From contig CAYOAF010000045.1 in assembly GCA_964401855.1 (NCBI GenBank), forward strand, positions 1 to 21,686: a stretch of 21,686 bases of DNA, written 5' to 3'. Shown here in pieces: positions 1 through 6,723 of the stretch. The translations under genes were made by a program, and so were the position numbers. The stretch is from CAJWBT01 sp964401855. GTDB taxonomy: Bacteria > Chloroflexota > Dehalococcoidia > Lucifugimonadales > UBA3495. Within the stretch, counting starts at the first letter, position 1; each line of letters begins with the position of its first letter. A model generated the notes under the pieces. The model did not search any database. It saw only the letters and a list, made by a program, of their open reading frames with translations, and had not been told where the DNA came from.

Positions 1-924
1 GACAGCGGGCAGCAGGTAAGCCATGGACTTGCCGACGCCGGTGCCGCCTTCCACCACCAGGTGCCGGTTTTGGTAGATGGCCCGGGTCACGCCTCTCAGC
101 ATCTCCTCTTGCTCCGGGCGATACTCGAACCCGGAGAATGTCCTGGCGAAGGGGCCTTGAGCGCCGAGGAGGCCGGATATCTTGTCTTCGTCCAGGGCAC
201 TGAGGCTTGGGTCCGACCGCCGCTTTTCCGGACGCCCCAGCCGGGTACCCAAGTTATCCATGTCCAGCCCGGTCAGCCCGAACATCGCGGGCCCGCCGCC
301 CTGATGAGTGTCGCCCTGGAGCCCGGCCAGGAGAGGCGCGATGGACCATCGGCTGCGGGTGGCCAGGTTGACCAGGTAGGCCAGGAGGCCGCTATCCAGG
401 GCCTCCGCCCGGCGCAAGAATTCTAGAAAGATGCCCTGGGTAGCCTTGGCGTCCGACAGCGCCCGGTGCGGGTCGTTATGGCCGACCCCGAAGAGGCTGG
501 AAAGCCGGCCCAGTGCGTACTGCCCGACGCGGGGCAGCAACACCGAAGCCAGGTCCCAGGTATCGTACGCGGGGTTGTTCAAAGGCACCCCGTTGGCGGC
601 CAGGAACCCAACGTCGAAGGCCACGTTGTGGCCGATGACGGGATAATCCCCGATGAAGTCTTCCAGCGGGCCTGCGACGGAGTTGAAGAAGGGGGCGCGT
701 TTGACCTGGGCGGGCGTGATGTGGGTCAGGCGTTGGATGAACGCGGGGATGGCGCGGCCCGGATTCACGAAGGTGTCAAAAGTGTCGAGGACCTCGTTGC
801 CCTGGAACTTTACCGCCCCCACCTCGATGATGGCGTCACGGGTGGACTCCAACCCGGTGGTTTCCAGGTCGAGGGCGACGTGGACCAGTTCGAAGGGAGA
901 AGGCGCCGGTAGGTGCAAAAACAT
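1..924 (-). CDS. dinG: DnaQ-family exonuclease / DinG-type helicase, N-terminal part (runs off window start)
   Basis: The reading frame is open for 308 codons from an ATG at 924 down to base 1, so the C-terminal helicase body lies outside the window. Residues about 12-170 form a DEDDh 3'-5' exonuclease domain: ExoI motif ALDLETTGLE (D19, E21), ExoII IGHNVAFD (D104), ExoIII HRALSDA (H153, D158). A linker follows, then a superfamily 2 helicase start (YRPEQEEM) and a Walker A motif GGTGVGKS at residues 293-300. This order matches the bifunctional DnaQ-exonuclease/DinG helicases of Firmicutes and Chloroflexota, which act on DNA during repair; the exact substrate is inferred. It sits downstream of the PHP gene on the same strand, across a 62-bp gap that holds a heptamer repeat. 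No strong ribosome binding site is visible. The symbol is by family resemblance. Confidence 0.9.
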   Translation of the reverse strand, partial: MFLHLPAPSPFELVHVALDLETTGLESTRDAIIEVGAVKFQGNEVLDTFDTFVNPGRAIPAFIQRLTHITPAQVKRAPFFNSVAGPLEDFIGDYPVIGHNVAFDVGFLAANGVPLNNPAYDTWDLASVLLPRVGQYALGRLSSLFGVGHNDPHRALSDAKATQGIFLEFLRRAEALDSGLLAYLVNLATRSRWSIAPLLAGLQGDTHQGGGPAMFGLTGLDMDNLGTRLGRPEKRRSDPSLSALDEDKISGLLGAQGPFARTFSGFEYRPEQEEMLRGVTRAIYQNRHLVVEGGTGVGKSMAYLLPAV

Positions 925-951
925 GGCTGGCAAACCAATGACGGCGGGATG

Positions 952-993
952 TTAGCTGTCAGCTATCAGCAGTCAGCTTTCAGCTTTTAGCGG
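952..993. repeat. Heptamer tandem repeat, locus A
   Basis: Six 7-bp units read on the plus strand as TTAGCTG, TCAGCTA, TCAGCAG, TCAGCTT, TCAGCTT, TTAGCGG. On the minus strand the unit is NNGCTGA. The last unit contains the TAA stop (987-989) of the upstream PHP gene in register with the repeat. Related arrays occur at 5090-5124, 6671-6712, 7483-7517 and 18669-18689. Confidence 0.75.
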
Positions 994-1694
994 GCTGCCG
1001 CCTGCAACGTATACGGGCGGAGATGCCCGAAGCGGAGCCCCATGCCTGCGTGGTATCTCCCCGAGTGGAGAGCGGCCAGAAACTCCTGTTCGTTGTTGAT
1101 TTCGTCGTCGAAGGAGGTTACGAAGCGGCCCAGGCCGTGGGCCGAATGGGCGTCGCTGCCGCCCGTGACCGGCATTCCCAGCAGGCCGGCCACCCGCAAA
1201 GCGAAGTCGTTTTCCTCGTCGATGGTGCCCCCGTTGGCGATCTCTACGGCGTGGGCCAGCTTGAATATCGGGTGGCCGACTGCGTCCTCCGGTTCCTTGG
1301 GCAGCGGGTCGGGCACCGACTTGTACAGCAGGGAGCCTGCCCTCCCCTGGCTGAAGACCCCGCGGAAGGGGTGCGCGGTCACCACGAACCCGCCCTCCAG
1401 GTCGGCAGCCTTGCGCAGCCCGGCCGCTTTGTTGAAGCCCCCCTGGTATTGGTCTACGCCGAAGGCCAGCATGTGGCCCATGTCGGTCTCGACCTCCATG
1501 GCCCGCACCAGGACAACGTTGTGGAGGGCGGCGAAGCGCTCGAACTCGTGGCGCTCCCATGGGCCGGCGTGCTCGGTGAGGCAGAGGCCGAAGAGCCCCA
1601 GCCCTTCCGCCTCCAGCACCAGCTCTTCGGGGGTCAAACTGCTGTCGCTGCTACCCTTGGTCGTGTGTATATGGAGGTCGAACAGTTTAGCCAT
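987..1694 (-). CDS. PHP-domain metal-dependent phosphoesterase-like protein
   Basis: A 235-residue protein with the PHP (polymerase and histidinol phosphatase) metal-site motifs in order: LHIHT (H8, H10), TEHAG (E41, H42), MEVE (E67), H74, AHPFRG (H108) and GSDAH (D181, H183). These would hold two or three metal ions and hydrolyse a phosphoester; the substrate cannot be told from sequence. The ATG at 1694 is chosen because it begins immediately before the first motif. A TTG at 1733 would add 13 residues encoded largely by a 17-bp tandem duplication and is less likely. A promoter at 1805-1833 fits this gene and leaves a leader of about 100 nt. Length is typical for stand-alone PHP proteins, and the TAA stop is shared with a heptamer repeat. 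Confidence 0.88.
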   Translation of the reverse strand: MAKLFDLHIHTTKGSSDSSLTPEELVLEAEGLGLFGLCLTEHAGPWERHEFERFAALHNVVLVRAMEVETDMGHMLAFGVDQYQGGFNKAAGLRKAADLEGGFVVTAHPFRGVFSQGRAGSLLYKSVPDPLPKEPEDAVGHPIFKLAHAVEIANGGTIDEENDFALRVAGLLGMPVTGGSDAHSAHGLGRFVTSFDDEINNEQEFLAALHSGRYHAGMGLRFGHLRPYTLQAAAR

Positions 1695-1701
1695 AGGGCA
1701 G

Positions 1702-1735
1702 CAAGCCACTCTCCAATTCAAGCCACTCTCCAATT
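1702..1735. repeat. Perfect 17-bp tandem duplication in the PHP leader
   Basis: Two exact adjacent copies of CAAGCCACTCTCCAATT (1702-1718 and 1719-1735). On the minus strand each copy carries GGAGAG, a Shine-Dalgarno-like string, so the leader has two. The near copy lies about 14 nt before the ATG at 1694, which is long for a ribosome binding site. Confidence 0.9.
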
Positions 1736-1804
1736 ATTGAATAAGGATGTCGCGGGTCCTGAGAGGGCGTTCCAACCGCTGCCGCCGCCGCACGAACCCA
1801 CGTT

Positions 1805-1833
1805 AGTCTATCTGGGATGACGACTATCGTCAA
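1805..1833 (-). promoter_or_regulatory. Sigma-70-type promoter for the PHP gene
   Basis: On the minus strand: TTGACG (1833-1828), a 17-bp spacer, then TAGACT (1810-1805). The -35 matches consensus at 5 of 6 positions and the -10 at 4 of 6. It points at the PHP gene, about 110 nt upstream of its ATG. Together with the opposite-strand promoter at 1957-1985 it accounts for the 388-bp gene-free stretch 1735-2122, in which I see no gene. Confidence 0.6.
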
Positions 1834-1956
1834 TGGGGCGGTGTCTTGGGGGGGCTTTCTATTGTAGCTGTTTCACTCACACTCGTACCCACACCCAGCC
1901 CCCTATTTCCAGCAGCCATTGGGAGAACGAACAGACCCTGTGCCTCAACCCGCCAG

Positions 1957-1985
1957 TTGACGGCGTTCGGTGGTGTCACTAGAAT
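1957..1985 (+). promoter_or_regulatory. Sigma-70-type promoter for the MaoC-like pair
   Basis: TTGACG (1957-1962), a 17-bp spacer, TAGAAT (1980-1985): 5 of 6 matches in each hexamer. Predicted transcription would start near 1992 and give a leader of about 130 nt before the ATG at 2123. An ATG at 1970 in the gene's frame lies inside the promoter and is therefore unlikely to be a start. Confidence 0.65.
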
Positions 1986-2122
1986 GCCAATTATTGAGGA
2001 CATTACCTTCCTTGGGTCCGGGCGGCTTGATGCAGGGTGTCCGGCCACGCCGGCGAGGGGCCGCCGCGAACAGGCATCCTGGACCGGCGAGACGGGGCCA
2101 TGACGGCCCGGAGGCAAGAGCG

Positions 2123-2551
2123 ATGACCACGCGCAAAACGTTGGATCAGTATGAGGTGGGCGAGGAACTGGAGCCCTTCGTGTTCAAGGTTACCCCGGAG
2201 TTCAACCAGCGCTTCATTGACGCGGTTGAAGAAGACGACCCCCGATACACCGAAGGGGCAGACGGCGGCGGACCGATCGTCCATCCCGGTCTTTTTCTCA
2301 ATCAGACCAATTCGACCAGGAGCCCATCCTACTTCCTCCCGGAAGGCGTGGCCGGCATCCATGCCAAGGATGAGGTGGAGTTTTTCGCTCCGGGCCGGGT
2401 GGGCAAGACCTTCACGGCGAATTGGAAAGTGGCCGACTGCTATGAGAAACGAGGCCGGGTGTTCAGGGTTATCGACTGCGTTGTCGTCGACGAGGATGGG
2501 GTCACGATCGTGCGCAAGAAGATGACCACAACCAGCAGCAGCAGGAAGTAG
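2123..2551 (+). CDS. MaoC-like hotdog dehydratase, FAS1-type N-terminal-domain protein
   Basis: A 142-residue single-hotdog protein. The ATG at 2123 is chosen because GGAGG lies 8 nt upstream and the protein then opens with the usual hotdog start (LDQYEVGEELEPF). Residues 32-60 resemble the MaoC/FAS1-like N-terminal region: an acidic VEEDDPRYTE followed by GPIVHPGLFLN. Family members hydrate or dehydrate enoyl-/3-hydroxyacyl thioesters, often as a two-gene heterodimer. The next gene starts 4 nt after this stop and is another hotdog protein, so the two are very probably one operon and one enzyme. At the position where R-hydratases have their catalytic His there appears to be Tyr42. The substrate is not deducible; the neighbouring crotonases suggest acyl-CoA metabolism. 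Confidence 0.85.
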   Translation: MTTRKTLDQYEVGEELEPFVFKVTPEFNQRFIDAVEEDDPRYTEGADGGGPIVHPGLFLNQTNSTRSPSYFLPEGVAGIHAKDEVEFFAPGRVGKTFTANWKVADCYEKRGRVFRVIDCVVVDEDGVTIVRKKMTTTSSSRK

Positions 2552-2555
2552 GCTC

Positions 2556-2969
2556 ATGAGTACCACGGCACGAAATACTACCGAAGGCCACACCTTCTCC
2601 GGCAAACCCAAAACGGTGACCTTGGAGCGGATGCGCGGGTTCTCCGGGTGGCCGGTCAAGAACATCCACACGGATGTGGAGTATGCTAAGGCCTGCGGAC
2701 TGTCCGGCCCCATCGCCTCCGGAACGATGTTTCAGACCTACCTGGTGGGGCTGATGATCGGCTACTTCGGGGCAGATTGGCTGGGAAACGGCGGCATCCA
2801 GGTGGCCTTCGTCCGAGCCGTCGAGCCGGGCGACGTAATCACTCCGATGGGGACCGTGGAGAAGCAGGAGCCGACGGACGCCGGGAATCACGTCGAACTC
2901 CGTGTCTGGTGTGAAAACCAGCGCGGCGAGCCGGTTGTCGTTGGTACCGCATTCGGCCTGGCCCGGTGA
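2556..2969 (+). CDS. MaoC-like hotdog dehydratase, second subunit
   Basis: A 137-residue hotdog protein. The segment NIHTDVEYAKACGL followed by PIASGTMFQTYLVGLM (residues 36-68) matches the R-specific enoyl-CoA hydratase signature, in which H38 would be the catalytic histidine and IASG replaces IAHG. The usual GD before the His is not present (GWPVKNIH), so the Asp of the catalytic Asp-His pair seems missing. The start follows the previous stop by 4 nt, indicating translational coupling and probably a heterodimer with the preceding protein. The C-terminal half (VEPGDVITPMGTV) is typical of the fold. It may be active only as a complex, or may act on a substrate other than a simple enoyl-CoA. 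Fold assignment is firm; activity is uncertain. Confidence 0.86.
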   Translation: MSTTARNTTEGHTFSGKPKTVTLERMRGFSGWPVKNIHTDVEYAKACGLSGPIASGTMFQTYLVGLMIGYFGADWLGNGGIQVAFVRAVEPGDVITPMGTVEKQEPTDAGNHVELRVWCENQRGEPVVVGTAFGLAR

Positions 2970-3020
2970 TCGCAGGGTAGCTCGTCATCGGGCTTTGCCT
3001 TACGAGCGGTCCACGGGAGA

Positions 3021-3087
3021 ATGGCCACAGAGGCACAGAGACACAGAGATATAGAAAGGACGTAAGAACTTCGTGCCTCTGTGGCTA
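3021..3087. terminator. Inverted repeat between convergent genes, possible bidirectional terminator
   Basis: Arms GCCACAGAGGCAC (3024-3036) and GTGCCTCTGTGGC (3073-3085) are a perfect 13-bp inverted repeat with a 36-nt loop. The left arm runs into three 8-bp units of the form NCACAGAG (3025-3048). It lies between the ends of the second MaoC gene (2969) and the MBL gene (3094), where a shared terminator is expected. There is no strong T tract. Similar CACAGAG/CTCTGTG-rich repeats are, from memory, scattered in many environmental bacterial genomes, so it could equally be a dispersed repeat. Confidence 0.5.
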
Positions 3088-3093
3088 ACTCCC

Positions 3094-3987
3094 CTACACC
3101 GGCGGCTCGGGGGGATACACGAACACCTGGTTGGGTTCCAGGGTGTAGGCCGGGATTTCAGGGGTGAGCCGGGTCAGCAGGCCCTTGGCTCTGATGCCGG
3201 CGGCCGGCGGCGTGATGGCGTAGGATACCAAGACCTTCGGCTGCACCAGCCGGGCGATCCGCGCTCCGTCCTCCAGGGCCGTGCCCATCCACAGCAGTAT
3301 ATCCACGTGCATCTCGGCCCTTATCCCGTCCCATTTCATTGATGAAGGTGAGCTTGGAGGAGGCACGCTCGGAAGCCGGCTCATGGCTGGAAAGGGAGTG
3401 GTGTCCCCCGGAAGGTACACCACCAGGTCGTCGTCGGTCCTCACCAGGAAGGAGAGGGGATCGTCGGCGGCGTGGTCGCAGCGGAGGGCGGCGACGGTGA
3501 CGTCTCCGACCCGCACCCACTCTCCAGGCTCGAGGGCGATCACGCTACCGGGGAGCGGTTTCTCCGCCCCGCAAGGGGACCCCGGACTCGGGAATGCCGC
3601 CGGCTCCCCCTCGGCCCCTGGTTGCAAATGGGGGTCTGGATGGGCGGTGCTCCCAAAGCGGTTTTCCCCCGCCAAGGTGGAAGTTGGGTTCACCGCGTGA
3701 GGGGTTAATGAGGGCAACCGAGAGGCCAGGAAACGCGAGGTTGCCACCACCGCCCGGGTGCGTTGGTGCAGGGCAGTTACCAGCGGGTGGTCCCAGTGGT
3801 CGGAGTGCCCGTGGGTGATGGCGATCAGGTCCAGGGAGGCGTCCTCCGGCACCGCCAGGCTCACCGGGTCGAAAAGCAGCGTAGCGCCCGGGGTTCTTAT
3901 CACCGTGGCGGAATAGCTGTTGACCCAGGCCAAGGCCAGGCCACCGGCCAGGTTCACATGGTATATGTCTGGGCTGTTTTGATTCAT
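3094..3987 (-). CDS. MBL-fold metallo-hydrolase (UlaG-like)
   Basis: A 297-residue protein with the metallo-beta-lactamase signature THGHSDHWDH (H59, H61, D63, H64), a later His (RCDHAADD, H172) and LPGDT (D195), which complete a two-metal site. The opening WVNSYSATVIRTPGATLLFDP is the first strand pair of the UlaG/YcjG-like branch. Such enzymes hydrolyse diverse esters, lactones or phosphoesters; the substrate is unknown. Two segments look inserted relative to the fold: residues about 100-147, rich in Pro, Gly and Ser, and about 200-226 (PSVPPPSSPSS). Both keep the frame open and lie between core motifs. The only ATG near the beginning is at 3987, with a weak ribosome binding site. It is the last gene of the minus-strand run and ends at the convergent inverted repeat. 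Confidence 0.83.
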   Translation of the reverse strand: MNQNSPDIYHVNLAGGLALAWVNSYSATVIRTPGATLLFDPVSLAVPEDASLDLIAITHGHSDHWDHPLVTALHQRTRAVVATSRFLASRLPSLTPHAVNPTSTLAGENRFGSTAHPDPHLQPGAEGEPAAFPSPGSPCGAEKPLPGSVIALEPGEWVRVGDVTVAALRCDHAADDPLSFLVRTDDDLVVYLPGDTTPFPAMSRLPSVPPPSSPSSMKWDGIRAEMHVDILLWMGTALEDGARIARLVQPKVLVSYAITPPAAGIRAKGLLTRLTPEIPAYTLEPNQVFVYPPEPPV

Positions 3988-4055
3988 TTACCGAGTGGGA
4001 TCAGCCGCCGGCCCATCAGACGATGGCCGGCGGCCGATCGACATTGACGCGACTC

Positions 4056-4916
4056 CTAGTTGTACCGGTCGTCGCGGGCGTGGAAGGCGGCGCGGGCGCC
4101 CTGGTTGCGCCGTTCCCGGAAGAAGCTGAACTCGCCCTTCTCGAAACGAAGGTTGGTAAACAGGGTGTGGGTCTGGTAGCCCTGGATCATCCCGGTGGTG
4201 GCGCCCAGAATATCCAAGATCCAGTGGTTGGTGGCTTTGCCGATGGCGATGCCATCCAGCGGAAGCCGGACCATGTCGTCGACATATTCTTGCACCGCGG
4301 CCTCCAGTTGGTCCGGGGGAACGGCCCGGTTGGCCAGACCCATGGCGACGGCTTCGGTCCCTGTGATGGCGCGGCCCCGGAGCAGTAGCTCCCTGGCCCT
4401 CTTTATCCCCACGGTGAGGTACAGCGGCAGCAGGTTGCTTCCACTGCCGGAGAAGCCCAACCGCTGCTCCGAGTGAGAGATCTGGGAATCCTCGGCGACA
4501 ACGGCCAGGTCGCAGTACTCCATCATCAGGGTGCCCTCGCCGATGCAGTGGCCGTGTACCTGGCAGATGGTGATTTTGGGAAAGGTGAGAAGCTTGAGGT
4601 GGAGTTCCATCCACCTCCGGTCCACCTTGAGGCGGATCCGCTGGCTCGCCCGGCGCTCTCCGGGTTGGCCGGTGCCGAAGCCGTAGATGAAGCCCACGCC
4701 CTCCAGGTCGTGCCCCGCGCAGAAGGAACGGCCGGCGCCTCGAATCACCACCACTTTCACATCGTCGTCTTCCTCGGCCTCAGAAAGTGCGTCGTAGAAA
4801 TTGTCCAGGATGCCTCCTTGGCCCGGGAAGTCTATTACGTTCAGCTTTTCCGGCCGGTTCAAGGTTATCCTGGCGGCCTGGCCTTCCTTTTCGTACAACA
4901 CGTACTTGTAGTCCAT
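4056..4916 (-). CDS. Enoyl-CoA hydratase/isomerase (crotonase) family protein, copy 1
   Basis: A 286-residue crotonase-fold protein, usual length. The oxyanion-hole segment AGRSFCAGHDL is at residues 61-71 and the second active-site region GHCIGEG...EYCDLAVVAED at 122-143. By alignment to rat enoyl-CoA hydratase, the second catalytic Glu is retained (E150 in HSEQRLGF), but the first is replaced by Leu130. Simple hydration of trans-2-enoyl-CoA is therefore not assured; isomerase, dehydratase or another crotonase reaction is possible. GGAGG sits 10 nt before the ATG. It is a tandem paralogue of the gene at 5122-5982, with 40 differences in 286 aligned residues by my count (about 86% identity). 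No clear promoter is seen in the 173-bp gap upstream, so it may be read through from copy 2. Confidence 0.9.
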   Translation of the reverse strand: MDYKYVLYEKEGQAARITLNRPEKLNVIDFPGQGGILDNFYDALSEAEEDDDVKVVVIRGAGRSFCAGHDLEGVGFIYGFGTGQPGERRASQRIRLKVDRRWMELHLKLLTFPKITICQVHGHCIGEGTLMMEYCDLAVVAEDSQISHSEQRLGFSGSGSNLLPLYLTVGIKRARELLLRGRAITGTEAVAMGLANRAVPPDQLEAAVQEYVDDMVRLPLDGIAIGKATNHWILDILGATTGMIQGYQTHTLFTNLRFEKGEFSFFRERRNQGARAAFHARDDRYN

Positions 4917-5089
4917 TACTCAGCAACCTCCATATGCATTATCGCCCCAAGTCCAACTCGAGAAAGAGATTTCACCATTTTTCAAGCTTTAATTCAGCAC
5001 CGACGGACGGTGCCGAGGCCACTCCATTGTTGAGACGGGAAAGCCGACGGCACGCAGCCAAAACCCCCAATCCAGGGCAGTCAGCCCAA

Positions 5090-5124
5090 TTGCTGACCGC
5101 TGATTGCTGACGGCTGACCGCTTA
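5090..5124. repeat. Heptamer tandem repeat, locus B
   Basis: Five 7-bp units on the plus strand: TTGCTGA, CCGCTGA, TTGCTGA, CGGCTGA, CCGCTTA. The last unit contains the TAA stop of crotonase copy 2 (5122-5124, read on the minus strand). The orientation relative to the gene is opposite to that at locus A. Confidence 0.75.
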
Positions 5125-5982
5125 CTCGTACCGGTCGTCCCGGGCGTGAAAGGCCTCGCGGGTGCCGGAGCCGCGCCGCTCCCGGAAGAAATTGTACTCC
5201 CCCTGCTCGAAGCGCAGGTTGGTGAACATGGTGTGGCTGATGTACCCCTGGATCAGCCCGGAGGTGGCGCCCAGGGTGTCCAGGATCCAGTGGTTGGTGG
5301 CCTTGCCGATGGCGATGCCATCCAGCGGAAGCCGGACCATGTCGTCGACATACTCTTGCACCGCGGCCTCCAACTGGTCCAGGGGAACGGCCCGGTTGGC
5401 CAGGCCCATGGCGACGGCCTCCGTCCCGCTGATGGCGCGGCCCCGGAGCAGCAGCTCCCTGGCCCTTTTCAGCCCAACGGTGAGGTACAGGGGCAGCAGG
5501 TTCAACCCGCTGCCGGAGAAGCCAAGCCGCTGCTCGGCATGGGCGATCTGGGCGTCTTCGGCCACCACGGCCAGGTCGCAGAACTCCATCATGAGCGCGC
5601 CCTCTCCGATGCAGTGGCCCTGGACCTGGGCGATGGTGATCTTGGGGAAGGTGAGCAGCTTCAGGTGGTTCTCCATCCACTTCCGGTCCACCTTGAGGCG
5701 GATGCGCTGACTTGCTCTGCGCTCGTTGGGCTGGCCGGTGCCGATGCCGTAGATGAAACCCACAACCTCCAGGTCATGCCCCGCGCAGAAGGAACGGCCG
5801 GCGCCTCGAATCACCACCACTTTTACTTCGTCGTCTTCCTCGGCCTCACCAAGGGCGGCGTAGAAATTATCGAGAATACCACCTTGGCCGGGGAAGTCTA
5901 TTACGTTCAGCTTTTCCGGCCGGTTCATGGTGATCCTGACAACCGGGCCATCCTTTTCGTACAGAACATGGTTGTAGTCCAT
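5122..5982 (-). CDS. Enoyl-CoA hydratase/isomerase (crotonase) family protein, copy 2
   Basis: A 286-residue crotonase aligned to copy 1 without gaps. It carries the same oxyanion-hole segment AGRSFCAGHDL, the same Leu130 at the first catalytic Glu site and the same retained E150 (HAEQRLGF). Both end in FHARDDRY plus one variable residue. GGAGGTTG precedes the ATG, just as in copy 1, so the duplication included the ribosome binding site. A promoter at 6092-6120 fits this gene. Changes between the copies are spread over the whole protein but several DNA blocks of 34-50 bp are identical even at third positions, which suggests gene conversion. Both proteins may form mixed trimers or hexamers or have diverged in chain preference; this cannot be decided here. 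Confidence 0.9.
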   Translation of the reverse strand: MDYNHVLYEKDGPVVRITMNRPEKLNVIDFPGQGGILDNFYAALGEAEEDDEVKVVVIRGAGRSFCAGHDLEVVGFIYGIGTGQPNERRASQRIRLKVDRKWMENHLKLLTFPKITIAQVQGHCIGEGALMMEFCDLAVVAEDAQIAHAEQRLGFSGSGLNLLPLYLTVGLKRARELLLRGRAISGTEAVAMGLANRAVPLDQLEAAVQEYVDDMVRLPLDGIAIGKATNHWILDTLGATSGLIQGYISHTMFTNLRFEQGEYNFFRERRGSGTREAFHARDDRYE

Positions 5983-6091
5983 TCCCGCGCAACCTCCATG
6001 GGTTTCCTCTCCCCTGACCGGACCTAGAGGAGATGTTAGATCGTTGCTCGGACCCGCCCCCCGTCAGAGTGGAGGGCGGCTCGCCGTTACT

Positions 6092-6120
6092 ATGATAAGG
6101 GCAAAGCGGAGGACAGGCAA
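6092..6120 (-). promoter_or_regulatory. Sigma-70-type promoter for the crotonase pair
   Basis: On the minus strand: TTGCCT (6120-6115), a 17-bp spacer, TATCAT (6097-6092). The -35 matches at 4 of 6 and the -10 at 5 of 6 positions. It lies in the 194-bp gap before crotonase copy 2 and would give a leader of about 100 nt. Confidence 0.5.
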
Positions 6121-6176
6121 CCGGGGGTCCGGCGGCCGGCCTTTTTCCCAGAGACCGGGAAAGCTTGAAGCCGATC

Positions 6177-6656
6177 CTACCTGGCCGCCTCGGCCAGGCG
6201 GGGAAAGCGCTCCAAGGGAAGCACCTCGCCGGTGGTCTCGAAATGGTTCACGATCTCGCGGATCTCGCCGGGCACCGGGCGAGTGGTCAGCGACTCCACG
6301 TGGAAACCCACGTACACCGCCTGCAGCGTGCTCACCAGCCGGTCGGAAAACTGGGGATATACCTCTATATCCAAGTGCAGGCTGGTGTTGCCGATGCGGC
6401 TGACCCGGACGTGGAGGTCCAGAATGTCGTCGACGCGAGCCGGGGACTTGAACTCCAGGACAGTTCTGACCACCGCGCTGTCGAAGTAGCCCCGCTGGGC
6501 TATCCGGTAGATGCTGAAGCCCAGGTTTCGGAAATACTCCGCCTGCCCCACCTCCAGGTAGCCCATATAGGCCCCGTTGAAAACGATCCCCTGAGCATCA
6601 CACTCCATCCAGCGTACCCGAAGCTGCGTTTGGAACTTGAAATCGGCTTTGGCCAT
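6177..6656 (-). CDS. Acyl-CoA thioesterase, 4-hydroxybenzoyl-CoA thioesterase family
   Basis: A 159-residue single-hotdog protein. Residues 13-45 carry the family signature: an RWMECDAQGIVFNGAYMGYL segment with the active-site Asp20 after the first strand, then the helix reading FRNLGFSI. Members hydrolyse acyl-CoA or acyl-ACP thioesters (YbgC, FcbJ, FadM-like). The setting among crotonases and hotdog dehydratases suggests a role in acyl-CoA turnover, but the acyl group is unknown. GAGGA lies about 9 nt before the ATG, supporting this start. Downstream of trmD on the same strand, separated by a heptamer repeat. A weak stem at 6145-6165 after the stop lacks a T tract, so I do not call a terminator. 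Confidence 0.87.
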   Translation of the reverse strand: MAKADFKFQTQLRVRWMECDAQGIVFNGAYMGYLEVGQAEYFRNLGFSIYRIAQRGYFDSAVVRTVLEFKSPARVDDILDLHVRVSRIGNTSLHLDIEVYPQFSDRLVSTLQAVYVGFHVESLTTRPVPGEIREIVNHFETTGEVLPLERFPRLAEAAR

Positions 6657-6670
6657 TCAAAGTGTCCTCT

Positions 6671-6712
6671 AATCTGACTGCTGATAGCTGATAGCTGACT
6701 GCTGACCGCTAG
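6671..6712. repeat. Heptamer tandem repeat, locus C
   Basis: Six 7-bp units on the plus strand: AATCTGA, CTGCTGA, TAGCTGA, TAGCTGA, CTGCTGA, CCGCTAG. It lies 11 nt beyond the trmD stop, between trmD and the thioesterase gene. The ending GACCGCTAG recurs at locus E just before nuoL. Confidence 0.78.
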
Positions 6713-6723
6713 TCAACCAATCT

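Noticed and set aside
1023..1820. Plus-strand frame of 265 codons opposite the PHP gene
   Set aside because: The PHP metal motifs are on the minus strand; the plus frame is a shadow and would run through a promoter.
4917..4960. GATAAT near 4940 on the minus strand as a -10 for crotonase copy 1
   Set aside because: It lies almost on the ribosome binding site and has no -35 at the right distance.
6145..6165. Stem TTTCCC/GGGAAA after the thioesterase gene as a terminator
   Set aside because: Short, with A residues rather than a T tract following on the sense strand.
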